64,000 nucleotides of DNA from Euglena gracilis (lineage: Eukaryota > Euglenida > Euglenophyceae > Euglenales), in NCBI GenBank assembly GCA_039621445.1, contig CP154955.1, forward strand, positions 6,494,010 to 6,558,009, read 5' to 3'. Both the position numbers and the translations under genes were made by a program. Position 1 is the first letter of the stretch, and every line of letters begins with the position of its first letter. The notes beneath the pieces were generated by a model. The model worked only from the letters and a program-made list of their open reading frames with translations, made no database searches and was not told the origin of the DNA. Positions 53,481-64,000 of the stretch are shown one piece after another.

Positions 53481-54639
53481 CGGTCAACCCCATTTGCATA
53501 TGGCAGAGGGGGGGCACAGCAAAGCACCTCAAAAGATGCACAGATGCAAAGAACTGCAAAGAAATGAAAAAAAAAATGCCAAAAAATTATTTACTAAAAT
53601 TACTAAATTACCAAATTATTAAAAAAAATGAAAAAAAACACAAACATGCAAATGTCAGGGGACCCCACTTTGGGGGGGGGGGCAATTCTGGAGTCCAAAT
53701 TTTTTTCAGTAAAATTTCAGCAAGCAAAAAAAAATGAAGTATGGAACTTGCGCATTCTCCCCTTCTCGCCGTTGTCACTAGCGACGGCCAGAAAAACACT
53801 GGCGCGAGGTTTTATTGTGGGGGGGCCCAGATGGATTCGACGCAAAGTCAGCCGGGGTTCCCCCTGGTCAAGGAGGATGGGGATTGCCACCCTTCCCGAC
53901 TGCGGCACAGCCTCGTGACCAATTTCCAGCCTGTTATGCTGCTGTTATTTAATATACCCCCCCCCGTCTAAGAACTGGGAAAGATGGGTGAAAAAAGAAC
54001 CGATGGGGTTGTACAAAGCCAATCTGGATTGAAAGAAAACTTCGGCACAACTCTCTGACAAAGGGAAAAAAGGGAATCAAAATGGCCAAGATGGTGTTCT
54101 TTGAGAGGTTTTTAGACTTCGCCTCAAGAATCGTGGCTGAAAAAGGTTCTTTTGCCTTTTTGCCACCGCTTGCATACCTCCGCCCTGTCATCAGAGGCTT
54201 TTTCAGGACCGCCGAATCACCCCTCTCGGCGGCTCAGGGACCCACTCTGGGGTCAATTTTGGAGTCCAAAAATTTTTCAGTGCTTTGTGTCAAGCAGAGC
54301 AGAGCCTCTCCAGGGCAGAACGGGAAGACCTGGCGCGGGGGGGGGTGGACCCTCCCCCACCCGGGACGTGGGGGGGGGTGTGGGGCGAACCCCCCCCACC
54401 CACCCTGGCTGTTGGGCCGATTCCCATTCTGCCCTTCCCCCCTCCGAGAGGTGCCCACTCGGCCCGACGCCCATCTCACCCTGGAGGGGGGGGGCGAACC
54501 CACTCCCCCAACCCCGGCCAAAAAACTTTGCCTTCAACCAACCCAGAATATGGTTTTTGGCAAAAAAAAGCCAATACCTTCTGTTATCCAATCGGTTCCT
54601 CGCCTGAAGACTGCCCCCTCCCCCCTGCACTTGGGGGTT

Positions 54640-54733
54640 GGGCGGACAGCACCGCGTCGCAAGCCCCGTGCTTCGCGTTGAAGCAGCCGCCCGTGGTGGA
54701 GGCGTGGGGGCTGCTGCGGCCCGACACACCGCC
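54640..54733 (-). CDS. Exon-like piece, unrecognised
   Basis: GC-rich third positions; encodes VSGRSSPHASTTGGCFNAKH GACDAVLSAQ. Lies between LRR-gene exons on the same strand, so probably part of that gene. Confidence 0.35.
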
Positions 54734-55454
54734 GGGGGGGAGGGGGCCAGGTTTTTTTTTAAAACCGGGGGATGGGTCCCCACCCATCCCTGGGGCGGGG
54801 ACCCACTCACTTTTCCCCGAAAATGGCCAAAAATCGCGAAAAAATGCTTATAATAGCACCTCTTTCAAAAATCTTCGTCACATTCGGCGCCGAAAAATAT
54901 ATCCCCGGGGGGATCCCCCAGCCCCGGGGCGGGGGCTTGGCAGGACCCACCCCCCTACCCACCCCCCGGGGGTCCACGACAAAAAAACCCTGAAGGGGAA
55001 CGAAGGCGCACCCTGCCACCACTGCCGCCGCCAAAAAAAAAACGCCAGCATTCACAAAGGATTGGGGTTCACGTCCCCCTCGGGGTGCGTGCAAACCTGG
55101 CCTCATGGAAGTTGGTCTTCAGCCTGTCATTGTGTTCTTCGAGTTTTGATCAGGCCTTGGTTTGTTCTTGGAGTTTTGTTTCTTTTGGGGGGGGGCGTGC
55201 CCCACCGAAATTCGTAACATCAAACTTAATCCAACAAAGGTTACCAGGGGCCAACAATGCAAGGCTGGGCGGAAGGAAGTGCGGAAATGTTGACCCCCCC
55301 CCTGGGTGTGTGCCTGCCAGGGCGCAAAAGGTTGCTTAAGGACCCCCGGTGGTCCAGCTCACAGGCTGGAAAATTTAGGCTGGCTGGAAACAAGATGCTG
55401 GCTGACCCCCCCCACCAAGGCGAGCAAGCCCAGCGGGGGGGAGGGCTGAGCAGC

Positions 55455-55598
55455 ATGGTCCGCAGCGGGGCAGCAGTCCGCCTGCCCGTCGAAGCGGCGC
55501 AGCAGGCGGCGGCTGGGCCGGATGCCCAGCTCGGCGCACGCGGCGCGGTACGCCTCCGCGGGGGCCAGGCGGCCGCCTGAGGTCACGCGCCCGGCGGG
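55455..55598 (-). CDS. Exon preceding the leucine-rich repeats
   Basis: After CCTCAG, encodes GRLAPAEAYRAACAELGIRP then SRRLLRRFDGQADCC. The YxxACxxLGIRPxxRLLRRF pattern resembles the segment that precedes RI-type LRRs in flagellate LRR proteins, where a Cys/Leu-Gly-(I/V)-x-P helix opens the first repeat. GC-rich third positions. Confidence 0.5.
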
Positions 55599-55944
55599 CC
55601 GGTGCCCGGCGGGGGAGATCGGATCAGACGTCGGTTGGCCAACCTGAGGGGGGTGCCCTGTGCCAGGGTATTTCTTTTGAATTTTGGTGGTACGGTAATG
55701 TGAACCATTGGAGGGGCTTAGGGTTGAGCCATGTGAACCACTGCAGCTGCCATGCGGTGCTTTGGTCCTCAATCCAGGGTCCGGATTACCTGGTATGGTA
55801 ATCCTCAAAAATATGCTGGAAAAAATGGTAAGAAAGGCACCAAACATGCGACAAAATGTGCTGCGTCTGCTGCAGGGCTGGACGCCCCAAAGAGGGGACA
55901 GGGCTGAGCGGGAGCGTGGTTTGAGGGCATGGCTGGTACTGCAC

Positions 55945-55999
55945 CCGATGGAGGAAGGCGAGGGCGGCCTCTGGCAACATCAGAGGGTCATCACGACAC
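55945..55999 (-). CDS. Short exon, unrecognised
   Basis: GCTCACAG acceptor, CRDDPLMLPEAALAFLHR, then CGG/GTGCAG donor. GC-rich codons. Probably the exon before 55455-55598. Confidence 0.45.
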
Positions 56000-56035
56000 C
56001 TGTGAGCAGGTTGGGTCAGCACGGCCCTAATGCCG

Positions 56036-56072
<37 letters not shown>

Positions 56073-57907
56073 TGTGTGTGTGCGTGTGCGTGTGTGTGAT
56101 CACCAAGCAAATGGTGGGGAGGGATTTGTCACTTTGTGAGCGGGCTTTGGACGTTTTGGTTTTGGTTTCCTTGCTGTTTCGCATGGAAGACACATTAGGG
56201 CCACTCCGGGCCCCCACCCCCAGGGTTTTTTTTTAAAAAGAGCGGGAGGAGGGGGGTTCGCTGAGCTCTTATCTCTTTAGAGTAAGAGCGAAGCTTACCA
56301 CCAGGAAAAGGGGTCAAACACCCCCACCCCCCCCCCCCCCCCTCCCCGGCCCCCCCGTGCCACCTGGGTGAAATCCCGGCCGGATTCCCGGAATTTTTTT
56401 TTTCCAGTCCAGGCCCAGTCTGATTCACGCAAGGGTCCCAACACCGGTGGATTGGCCTGCTAACTCCCCCCCCGCCCCCCCCTGGAAAGACTCTGCCATT
56501 TCGGGCACAAAAATCGACATTTTCAAAATATCTCGAAAACGATGCAAAATCAAAAGAAATGTCCGAAGACCTAAATCGAAGCCCTTGGAATGCCCTATGT
56601 ACTGGCATTTTGATTTCCCTGCAACTCCCCGCCTAGCCCAAGATGCGGCCGTTTTTTTTTTGGCCCAGATGGCCGTTTTGTACACTTTTCCCACGTCCGA
56701 CTGCCGTTTTCGGGGGGTGGGGGTAAAAAAATCAATGTTTTCAAAATTTCTTGAAAATGATGCAAGATGATGATGCAAATTATGCAAAATCAAATGTCCG
56801 GAGACCTAATTTGAAGCCCTTTGAATGCCCCATCTACCGGTATTTTGATTTCCTCGCAAACTCCCTGCCTGGCCTGAGATACTGCCTGTTTTTCGGGCAA
56901 TTTGGGACATTTTGTACACTTTTCCCACTGTCCGACTTCGCCATTTTCGGACAAAAAAATTCGAAAAAATTTATTGGCCCAAAACCATGTTTTTTGGCCT
57001 CCCGGAACTGGAAAAAGTGTTTTCGAGCTGAAAACGAGCGTTTTTCGCCCCCCCCCCCCCTGGCCCCCCGTTTTGGGCCCGAATGCCGTGGACTTTGGGT
57101 CATTTTTGGGTCCAAAAAGTCGAAAAAAATCGAAATTTTTTTTGCCCGAAACGTTGTTTTTGGTCCGTCCCGGATCCGGAAAAACTGTTTTTTTTTTTAG
57201 CCGAAAACGAGCGTTTTTTGACCCGCCAGCGCTCCGTTTTGGGCCGCTACCCATTAACTTTGAGTAAAAACCAGGTCAAAAAAGTCGAAAAAAATCGAAT
57301 TTTTTTGCCCGAAACAATGTTTTTTGCCTCCCGGACCCGGAAAAAGTGTTTTCGGGCCGAAATGAGCGCTTTTCAACCCGCGAGCCCCACGTTTTGGGCC
57401 CGAAAACAATGGACTTTGGATCATTTTCGGGTCAAAAAGTTGAAAAACCCCGACATTTTTTTTGCCCAAAACCATGTTTTTTGGCCTCCCAGACCTGGAA
57501 AAAGTGTTTTCGAGCCGAAAACGAGCGTTTTTCTAGCCCCTGCCACCCAGCTTTGCTCCTCAATTCCTTTCACTTTAATCGAAGAACGTCCATTCAGGGA
57601 GCCGGTATATATCGGGTATCAAAGATGGGGGTTGGCACGCATATTAAGAGCTCAGCAGTATTCAAAACCTGGTTCCCTCCACCCACCCACCCACCCCCGG
57701 GGGGGGGGGGGGGGCCCTGGGGGACCCCCTCAACCTCCCCCCAAAAGGGCCAAAAAAAAGTGCAACAAATGCTAAAAAAAGCACCTTTTCAAAACTTTTC
57801 GGCACCTTTGGCACCGAAAAGAATATTCCACTCCCCCCGGGGGACCCCTGGGGGGGGGGGGGGCTCGGCTAGACCCACCCAAACACCCCCCGGGGTCCAA
57901 GACTAAA
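56000..57907. other. No exon seen; repeated GTTTTTTGGCCTCCCGG units
   Basis: 56040-56098 is a GT array. From about 56940 to 57540 five imperfect units of about 120 bp each repeat the order TTTGCCCxAAACxATGTTTTT, GxCTCCCGGAxCxGGAAAAAG, TGTTTTCGxGCxGAAAACGAGCG. Confidence 0.6.
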
Positions 57908-58060
57908 AAAACCCATGACCTCCGCCCGCCCGTGCCCGGGGCACAGCGCAGGCCATGGCCGACGGCCTCGCGGGATCGACCCGGCTGCTCCACTGGTGCG
58001 GCGGCGGGAGTGGGCAAAGGGGCGGAGGACGTCCCCGGGCGACAAGGCCGCCGGGGGTGG
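57908..58060 (-). CDS. Possible exon of the LRR-type gene
   Basis: GC-rich minus-strand stretch; one frame reads PTPAAAPVEQPGRSREAVGH. Two frames have similar bias, so frame and borders are uncertain. Confidence 0.25.
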
Positions 58061-58439
58061 GAAGGGCGCAGAGGTGTTTGTTTTTGAACGCTCAGGTGGG
58101 AGTGCTGGGGGGGGGGTGTCAGCTGCCGCCAAGCCACCCACCTGGGGCCACGGGGGGCAATTTGAGGTCGGGTTTGAGGCGTGCGGCCACTCCTTTAGGG
58201 TCGATTTTCGGATAATTCCCCGATAACATCGCACAGAAAGCGGCGGGAAATAAACCCCCCAGCCCAACCCCACATCCCAAGGGGGGGGGAGGCAGTCCGG
58301 GACACACACAACCATCCATCCATCCCGGGTCACCAAAAAAACCTCCAGGGGGTGCCAGCGCTGCAGGTGGGTCTGGGGGGACGCCGAGAGCGCGGTGCGG
58401 TGCGATTAGGTGTTGCTCGGGCGAGGGAGGCGGCACCGC

Positions 58440-58539
58440 TGCGACGCTGCAGAGGTCCTCGCCCTTCGAGTCCGAGCGGAGGCGCCAGTCCGGCGCGGCC
58501 GGGAAGCCCGCGGTGCTGTTGCGTTGGGGCAGGCGGTCG
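58440..58539 (-). CDS. Exon-like piece with extreme codon bias
   Basis: After CCCCCCAG, encodes DRLPQRNSTAGFPAAPDWRL then RSDSKGEDLCSV. Nearly every third base is G/C. Probably a low-complexity N-terminal part of the LRR-type gene; donor uncertain. Confidence 0.45.
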
Positions 58540-59061
58540 CTGGGGGGTCGCACAGTGGAGGCACGACGTCAGCCTTTGAAAAAATGCAAAACAAAATGAC
58601 ACAAAAGAGCAAAAAAAAATGCAAAACGTTTCTGAAAAAAAATTTCTGACAAAAAAGCAAAAAAAACGCAAAAAAAACTTTCCTCGACCCCCAATGTCGC
58701 CCTTGCCGACAAAGGTTAGGCAATTAATTAAGGGCCGGGGGTATGAAGTGGGGGTTTAGGGTTGAAACAGGGTTATATTTGGGAAGCGTCAGGATGGGTA
58801 TGAGTCGAAAATGCAATATTTGACCATGAGATAACCATGGTTTGTGCTCCTTTTCAGAAGCTTCCAGATTGAACACATTCCGAACGGACACAGAAAAAAC
58901 CTGGAAAGCTTCATCCTATGTGGGGGACGCAGGGGGGGCAGCCATGTTACTTTCAGCATTCCTGAACTTCGGATAAAAGAGACCTCTCCAAACCACTTTC
59001 AACCCCCCCCCCCCAAACAGTCCCCCATTTTACTGCGGAAAGTCCACACCAAGTACTTTCC

Positions 59062-59141
59062 CCCACACCGTTCTCCGCGAAGGGGACCTGCCGCACCACG
59101 CCTTGGCTGGCCTTTGACGCGACCGGCCTGGCCACGCACAC
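59062..59141 (-). CDS. Exon-like piece
   Basis: Encodes VARPVASKASQGVVRQVPFA EN with GC-rich third positions; GT follows CAG and AACG. Most upstream piece assigned to the LRR-type gene. Confidence 0.35.
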
Positions 59142-59314
59142 TCTAAGACACTGCGGGGCCCATCACAGCACTGTCTGCAGGACCTCCTCCCAAATGGGGA
59201 TGGGCGGCGGGGTCCGGCGGGACTGGTTCGGCGGCAGGGCAGCCCCCCTTCATGGGGTTTCTGATTAAGAGACCCCCCGGGGGCTCCCCACCAGAACTCA
59301 CTCCGTGAGCTCCC

Positions 59315-59560
59315 ACCCACAAAAAACCCACCCACCCACGGCCATCCCGGGGGGGGGGGGGGTCAACCACCCAATTGCCAAATCCAGCCAAAAATCGGAC
59401 GACACCCCTCGAAAACGTTTGGCCAGAAAAATTCTCGGCCAAAATCTGCCCCATGGCACGACCACCCTCCCCAGGTGGGCGGTCCAGTGGTCCCAACCCA
59501 CCCACCCGCTCTCAAAAACCTACCCACCCCCCCCTTAGGGGGGGGTCACACATGCGTTAA
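59315..59560. mobile_element. MITE-like module, family G (copy 2)
   Basis: Same order as 13160-13400: G run + GTCAACCACCCAATTGCC, CCAAAATCTGCCCCATGGC, GGGGGGGTCACACATGCGTTAA. Confidence 0.55.
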
Positions 59561-59886
59561 TCTATGTTCCCCACCCGCCCAGGTTGGAACCTCAAGAGGT
59601 TTGTTTTTAACAATCAGGGATTGGAACCCCAAATTGTCAGGCTTTCAAAAACATTTTGAAAACCTCGGTTGTTTCTTTCATTGACAACATTTTCAGACTC
59701 TCAAAAATTACGCAGAAAAATTATGATATGTAATGTTCGGCTGGACCCATACCCCGACTCCCTGGTGTGGGACCACCCCCTTGAGGAGCTGTATCCAGTC
59801 CCACCCACTCCACAGACGTCCCAGCTGGGACAAAAAAGAAGCAAGCCACCCTCCCCTAAGGGGCTCCCAAGAGGGTGACTATGGCA

Positions 59887-59994
59887 TCAAATGGGACTTT
59901 TTGAAAGAACTTTGTTTTGAGCTTGGATGTTGCGGGGCATGGCTCTGTGCAGGAGCTCCCGTGCAAAACGGAAATAATCAATGGCAGCCTCCAG
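59887..59994 (-). CDS. Putative last exon of the glycosyltransferase-like gene
   Basis: CTCCAG acceptor, then LEAAIDYFRFARELLHRAMP RNIQAQNK and a TGA at 59887-59889. Helical, basic. Assigned by strand and position; codon bias weaker than in the core exons. Confidence 0.4.
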   Translation of the reverse strand: MEAAIDYFRFARELLHRAMPRNIQAQNKVLSKSPI

Positions 59995-60184
59995 CTGGAG
60001 TGCAATTGTGTCATGTGTGTGTGTGCGTGTGTAAATGAGGGTGTGTGCGCGCGCTCATGTGCTTGCGTGTGTGTGTGTGTGTTTGTTTGCCTGTGTGCAT
60101 GCATGTGTTGTGTGATATATTTGCATGTGTGTACGTGCACACGTGTGTGTGCCCATGCGCATGCACATGCGTCTACGGATAAAA

Positions 60185-60185
60185 G

Positions 60186-60252
<67 letters not shown>

Positions 60253-60272
60253 CGTGTGTGCGTGCGTGTGTA
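60185..60272. repeat. GT array
   Basis: Pure TG, then TGCG units. In an intron of the glycosyltransferase-like gene. Confidence 0.97.
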
Positions 60273-60394
60273 CCACCACCACCCACCAAACACCAGCAAT
60301 CAGACCACACCAGATCAGTTTAAAGTGGATGCACACTGGGCACGTTCCAAATAATTGCAATAGATCTGGCCTTAAAGAAGAACACAGCCCGGCA

Positions 60395-60500
60395 TGGTGC
60401 TGGCCATAATACGGTCCCTGGTACTCCTCCAGCATGATGCCGTGGTTCAGGTGGGTTGCCATCCCCGGCAGTGGAGCGTACTCAGGGCCAACCTGAGGCA
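60395..60500 (-). CDS. Exon of the glycosyltransferase-like gene
   Basis: After TGCCTCAG, encodes VGPEYAPLPGMATHLNHGIM LEEYQGPY. The PLPGMATHL word resembles a conserved PxPGxxTHx motif I associate with the C-terminal part of EDDY-type glycosyltransferase-like proteins. GC-rich codons. Donor not fixed. Confidence 0.5.
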
Positions 60501-60544
60501 ACCTGAGGGCACAGCTGAGAAGCTCTCAGTGTGACAAGGCAAAA

Positions 60545-60860
60545 GTACTCCCCCCCCCCCCGAGTGCGCTGAAATCAGAGCATCGTTGGTAACCCGGCAG
60601 CGAACAGACCAATACATCCTGGTGTTTTCGGGGACACTCGGAACCCAGCGGACCGTTTGGATGCCGAGGGGACACGCACCCCAATGGCTCTCCGATGGAT
60701 AATAATGTGCGATGGATTCGATGATCCGCTTCTCAAATTCTCCCCTGACAAACCGGCGAACACATTCCTGTGAAATGGACTTTCCAAACAACTCAGTCAA
60801 CATGGGCCCCAAATGATAACTTCCCAGGGGGGTATTGCCACCCTTCCGATTCGACCACAT
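60545..60860 (-). other. Unrecognised open frame between exons
   Basis: Over 100 codons uninterrupted (contains RRFVRGEFEKRIIESIAHYY and VPENTRMYWSVRCRVTNDAL). Reads like protein but its codon use is AT-tolerant, unlike the flanking exons. It may be a captured element fragment or a real exon. Confidence 0.3.
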
Positions 60861-61114
60861 GCGTTCATGAAAAAGAGTTGACTACAGCACTCTCCCCTCT
60901 TTTTTCCAGCAGTCCCGATTTGAGGCCCGGGGGGGGGGGGCAGCAAGGAAAATCCCGCCAGGCTCCGGCCACCTCCACGCACCCAGACAAAGTGGGCCAG
61001 AGGCAAAAAAAAAAGAGCCAAATGGGCACCAAACAAACAGCCACGGTGCACATACAGGGAGGGGGGGGGCAGTCGATCCCGGAGCCCGCCCCCGGTTTGG
61101 TTTGGGGTTTGGGG

Positions 61115-61290
61115 GGCCCTGGCCCCAGATCTCCACGCCGCGGCTCCGCATGCGGTAGCACCGCCGCCGGTCGTCCCACGGGGCCGGCAGGATGTCCTGC
61201 GGGGGCAGGGGAGGGTGAAGTGATCCGGGCGGACATATGTCGATTTCCGACTCCGTGGCCCATGCCAGGCTGAAGCGCACCGGAACTCCT
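61115..61290 (-). CDS. Exon of the glycosyltransferase-like gene
   Basis: Encodes PVRFSLAWATESEIDI and DILPAPWDDRRRCYRMRSRG VEIWG. The two halves are either one exon or two separated by a 38-nt intron ending CCCCCGCAG (61201-61238). GC-rich codons. Position downstream of the HWR exon fits the same protein. Confidence 0.5.
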
Positions 61291-61317
61291 CCGGAGGGCC
61301 ACCGAGGTACCCCATGT

Positions 61318-61470
61318 GGGTCATGGGGTCATGGGCCACATGGTACCCCATGAGGGCCATGGGTACCCCATGAGGGCCATGGGTACCCCATGAGGGCCAT
61401 GGGTACCCCATGAGGGCCATGGGTACCCCATGAGGACCATGGGTACCCCATGAGGGCCATGAGTACCCCA
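61318..61470. repeat. 20-bp minisatellite TACCCCATGAGGGCCATGGG
   Basis: Seven to eight near-identical units immediately upstream (minus sense) of the exon at 61115-61290. The frame is open across it (MALMGYPWPSWGTHGP repeats), an artefact. Confidence 0.95.
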
Positions 61471-61793
61471 TCTCACCGACGCACAGTGTGTACCCTCGGG
61501 GGGGGGGGTTGGGGAGGGAGGATTGGGCAGCCTTGTGTTGCGATGTGTGTCACGCATGTTCACACATGTTTGCTGGCTGGTTATTTGCACCTCCAGATCA
61601 GGCTTCTCATCCCCACTCAACCTCGTTGAATTGGTTTCGGCCGTGTTGTTTCAAAATGCACCATTGGAGAACATTGGTCTTCAGAGTAAAAAAAAACAAG
61701 CAAGATATTTTATTCCAAATCAACAAAAACATGAACAAAACTGCAAAAATGCAGACGGCAAGCATGCGACACGGCGTGCCCAAGCTGGCACAC

Positions 61794-61923
61794 CTTGACC
61801 GCGTTCATGACCTCCAGCCGGGCGGCGTACGTCACGGTGGAGCTCTCCACGGTGCGCCAGTGGCGGTGGAGGCCGGCCACCACCTTGACCTTCCCGTCGT
61901 CGATGTTGTCCGGCAGGAGGTAC
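61794..61923 (-). CDS. Glycosyltransferase-like exon (HWR...SSTVTYAAR)
   Basis: Encodes YLLPDNIDDGKVKVVAGLHR HWRTVESSTVTYAARLEVMN AVK. CCACAG acceptor and AAG/GTGTGC donor; joins the EDDY exon in phase (CG + G gives Arg of DRYLLP). The HWR-(T)-(S)STxTYAAR word follows the DYMDRY word, as I recall for a bacterial/algal glycosyltransferase-like family. Confidence 0.7.
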
Positions 61924-62208
61924 CTGTGGCCCACGGGGGACGCCGTTTGGACACCGCGGACCAATGGACTTCGGTTTGTGGGCCTCTGTCTGTGGGTGTG
62001 CACGCACTGGTTGAGAGTGGGGCTGTGTTGCAGTGCGTGTGGTGCGCTGTAGACTCCTCTGTGGTCACACACACAATTTGTGTGTGTTTGTTATTACATC
62101 ACCAAATATAGGTCTACAATCTTCCTTAGCCGGGGGGGGGGGGCACTGGAAGCTTTAAAAAAAAAAGAAAGGTTCTCCATTGACAAAGAAGAAGAAGATG
62201 GGGCACAC

Positions 62209-62328
62209 CGGTCCATATAGTCGTAGGGCACCGCAGCACACAAATCATGGGATGCAAACATCTGGGTCACCTCCGACACCATCTCCGGGTGGCAGAGGTA
62301 GTCGTCCTCCACCAAGAACATTATCGCC
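62209..62328 (-). CDS. Glycosyltransferase-like exon with EDDY motif
   Basis: Encodes AIMFLVEDDYLCHPEMVSEV TQMFASHDLCAAVPYDYMDR. The hydrophobic strand followed by EDDY resembles the metal/nucleotide-sugar binding (DxD-like) strand of GT-A glycosyltransferases. CTTCAG acceptor and CG/GTGTGC donor, phase-compatible with both neighbours. Confidence 0.75.
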
Positions 62329-62344
62329 CTGAAGAGATCACACA

Positions 62345-62358
62345 CATTGACACGCACG

Positions 62359-62401
<43 letters not shown>

Positions 62402-62405
62402 GCAC
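62345..62405. repeat. CA array
   Basis: CACG then pure CA, in the intron before the EDDY exon. Confidence 0.9.
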
Positions 62406-62785
62406 ACACAACACACGTGCACGCCTAAAGTTACCGAGCCCTAACCCTACTCCATCAATAACGTAAAAAAACCTTGACCCCCCTGGAGAATGTGTAATGC
62501 CCTTGGGGGGGGGCATTAAGCACCCCTGCCTATCATAATGTATGACATTATAGGCATACAAGTGGTTGGCAAGGGGAGGGCAACAACGGAGGGCGGCAGC
62601 GGCAGCGTACGATTTGACAATATGGTGTACTTTTTGTGGGGTGTAAGTGCAGGTGAACAGTATCAACTTCGGCACGAAGCACGTGGCTTCTGCCAAACAT
62701 GAAGGTGTGCAAGCTTCTGTGAACCCAGTTTGATCCATGCCTCTCTTCAGCTAACGTCCAGTCAGTCAGGCCACAGCACGCACAC

Positions 62786-62859
62786 CTGGGGTCTCGGACC
62801 TTAAAGATGCGATCCACCATGTAGAGGAATGACCTGATCGGAATGGGGGGCACCACACC
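62786..62859 (-). CDS. Glycosyltransferase-like exon
   Basis: CTGGCAG acceptor; encodes GVVPPIPIRSFLYMVDRIFK VRDP; CCCAG/GTGTGC donor joining to the EDDY exon (AG + G gives Arg). A hydrophobic/aromatic helix before the EDDY strand fits the GT-A order. Confidence 0.65.
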
Positions 62860-63006
62860 CTGCCAGAGGCTTTATAAAGAGAACGAGGCAAGAGTGGGCA
62901 CCAACCCACCACCCATTGCACGGGGGGAGGGGGGGCAGAGTTCGGGGTTTGGCTCTGAGACATGTCTTTAGCGTTGCATGTCAAAAACAGAAGGCGAACC
63001 CCCTAA

Positions 63007-63238
63007 CCCCCCCCCCCCTAATAGAAGCACGGGTGCGCTTATAGGGGATCGCCGCCTCCGGCGGCGGGGGGTGCGCTTCTATTTGGACCCTACCTGCGCG
63101 GTTTTCGTTGATTTCCTTTAGAAATCCCATCAAAATGGGGGGTGCGCTTGTAGCGGACCGCCGCCTTCCGCGGCGGGGGGTGCGCTTTTATTTGGACCCT
63201 GCGCTTGTAGCGGCCCAGTGCTTCTATTAGGGGGGGGG
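63007..63238. mobile_element. MITE, family A (copy 2)
   Basis: C run + TAATAGAAGCACGGGTGCGC at the left, GTGCTTCTATTAGGGGGG at the right; two GGCGGCGGGGGGTGCGC blocks inside. About 232 bp and collinear with 5761-5983. Confidence 0.88.
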
Positions 63239-63918
63239 TTTACAGGGGCAGGCAAGGACAGTCATCCCGGTTTTTGGTCTCCAGTGGGGTCCGGTGGCTG
63301 CCCTTGCCTGTCTGGGGGGGGGGGTAGCCACTCGAACCGACGTCCCCGGTGGGCCGGGTGACCCCGCAGGTCACCCGGCCGCCGACAACCTTGAAAGAAC
63401 CTCTGCACGCGGTGTCGCACCAAACGGAAAGCGCTCAGTGGATCAAAATGCCTGCATCAGCCGAAAACCAAAACCGCACCGGCAAAGGTCTCAGATGGGG
63501 GGATGAAGAGTCCAGTTTTAGGGAAACAACGACGCCGCGCTGGGCAGCTTCTCGCTTCTCTCACCAGGTGGGGGGATGGAACATGGACCCTCGACATACG
63601 TGGCGCAAAAAAAAAAACACAAAAAAAAACTCAAAAAAAAACCTCAAAAAAACCCACAAATTTTGCCAAAATCGAAGAAAAAAAAAACACAACAGAAACA
63701 TCAAAAAAAAAGCGTTTGTGCCCCCCTCCTGCTCTCACGTCACCACTACAACTGGTGCCCAGCAGATTCTTTCTTGGTTACCATTTGCTTGCGTTGCTCT
63801 GCTTGAGACTGGGGGCAAGCATCCACTTTCTGTAAATCCAGTGCAGCTCCCGCTTTCGACTGCCCCACATCGCAGCCCGCTGGGCGGCCAACCACCCCGT
63901 GCCCACTGTGGCACACAC

Positions 63919-64000
63919 CGGGAGTTGCCTGGTGGGCAGTTGGGGTCGATGTCCACGATGGCGGTGACGTTCCTGAGAATGGCGGGCGAGACTGGCGAGG
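63919..64000 (-). CDS. Upstream exon of the glycosyltransferase-like gene (cut by window edge)
   Basis: Encodes SPVSPAILRNVTAIVDIDPN CPPGNS with GC-rich codons and a CCCG/GTGTGT donor. It enters from the right edge, so its start is not visible. Its end phase does not fit the exon at 62786-62859 directly, so at least one exon may lie between. Confidence 0.5.

Noticed and set aside
59700-59850. Plus-strand frame with NVRLDPYPDSLVWDHPLEEL
   Set aside because: Protein-like, but alone on the plus strand next to minus-strand genes, without clear acceptor and donor; kept only as a note.

Overview
This is a nuclear genome window from a eukaryotic microbe, most likely a euglenid (Euglena-like) alga. 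The inference rests on four things read directly from the sequence. Coding exons are short with very high GC at third positions. They are scattered in introns of 0.3-6 kb packed with microsatellites and small inverted-repeat elements. About half of the introns of the one solvable gene lack GT-AG ends and instead carry complementary near-terminal blocks, the hallmark of euglenid nonconventional introns. The first ATG lies 2 nt behind a textbook polypyrimidine-CAG acceptor, as expected for spliced-leader trans-splicing. Species cannot be named from sequence reading alone.

Layout: every gene piece with strong support is on the minus strand. (1) 63919-64000 down to 59887: a glycosyltransferase-like gene with an EDDY motif, entering from beyond the right edge; several exons join in phase. 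(2) 59141 to 48227: exons of a probable leucine-rich-repeat protein with a basic C-terminal exon and stop. (3) 43371 to 12801: a complete DNA ligase I gene (LIG1), about 24 exons over 30.6 kb, from an N-terminal PCNA-binding box through motifs I-VI to the stop. (4) 12268 to about 320: isolated exon-like pieces (one with a membrane helix, one a coiled coil) of one or more unrecognised genes.

The rest (over 90 percent) is noncoding. It holds tetranucleotide CATA arrays (the largest 1.2 kb), GT/CA arrays (one of about 490 bp just upstream of LIG1), pentanucleotide CACAC/CAACA arrays, minisatellites, and at least eight families of MITE-like modules, many tipped with runs of C and G. Two hAT-like elements have near-perfect 8-bp target duplications. 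One of them abuts, and may interrupt, a LIG1 exon. A pyrimidine-rich block of about 4.9 kb inside a LIG1 intron looks like a decayed mobile element or foreign insert.

The most interesting system is the LIG1 intron set: conventional GT-AG introns interleaved with nonconventional introns whose ends pair over 6-10 bp, two of them exactly at catalytic motifs, next to a MITE whose removal with one target repeat would leave a continuous reading frame. No rRNA, tRNA or CRISPR was recognised (tRNAs were not searched exhaustively).
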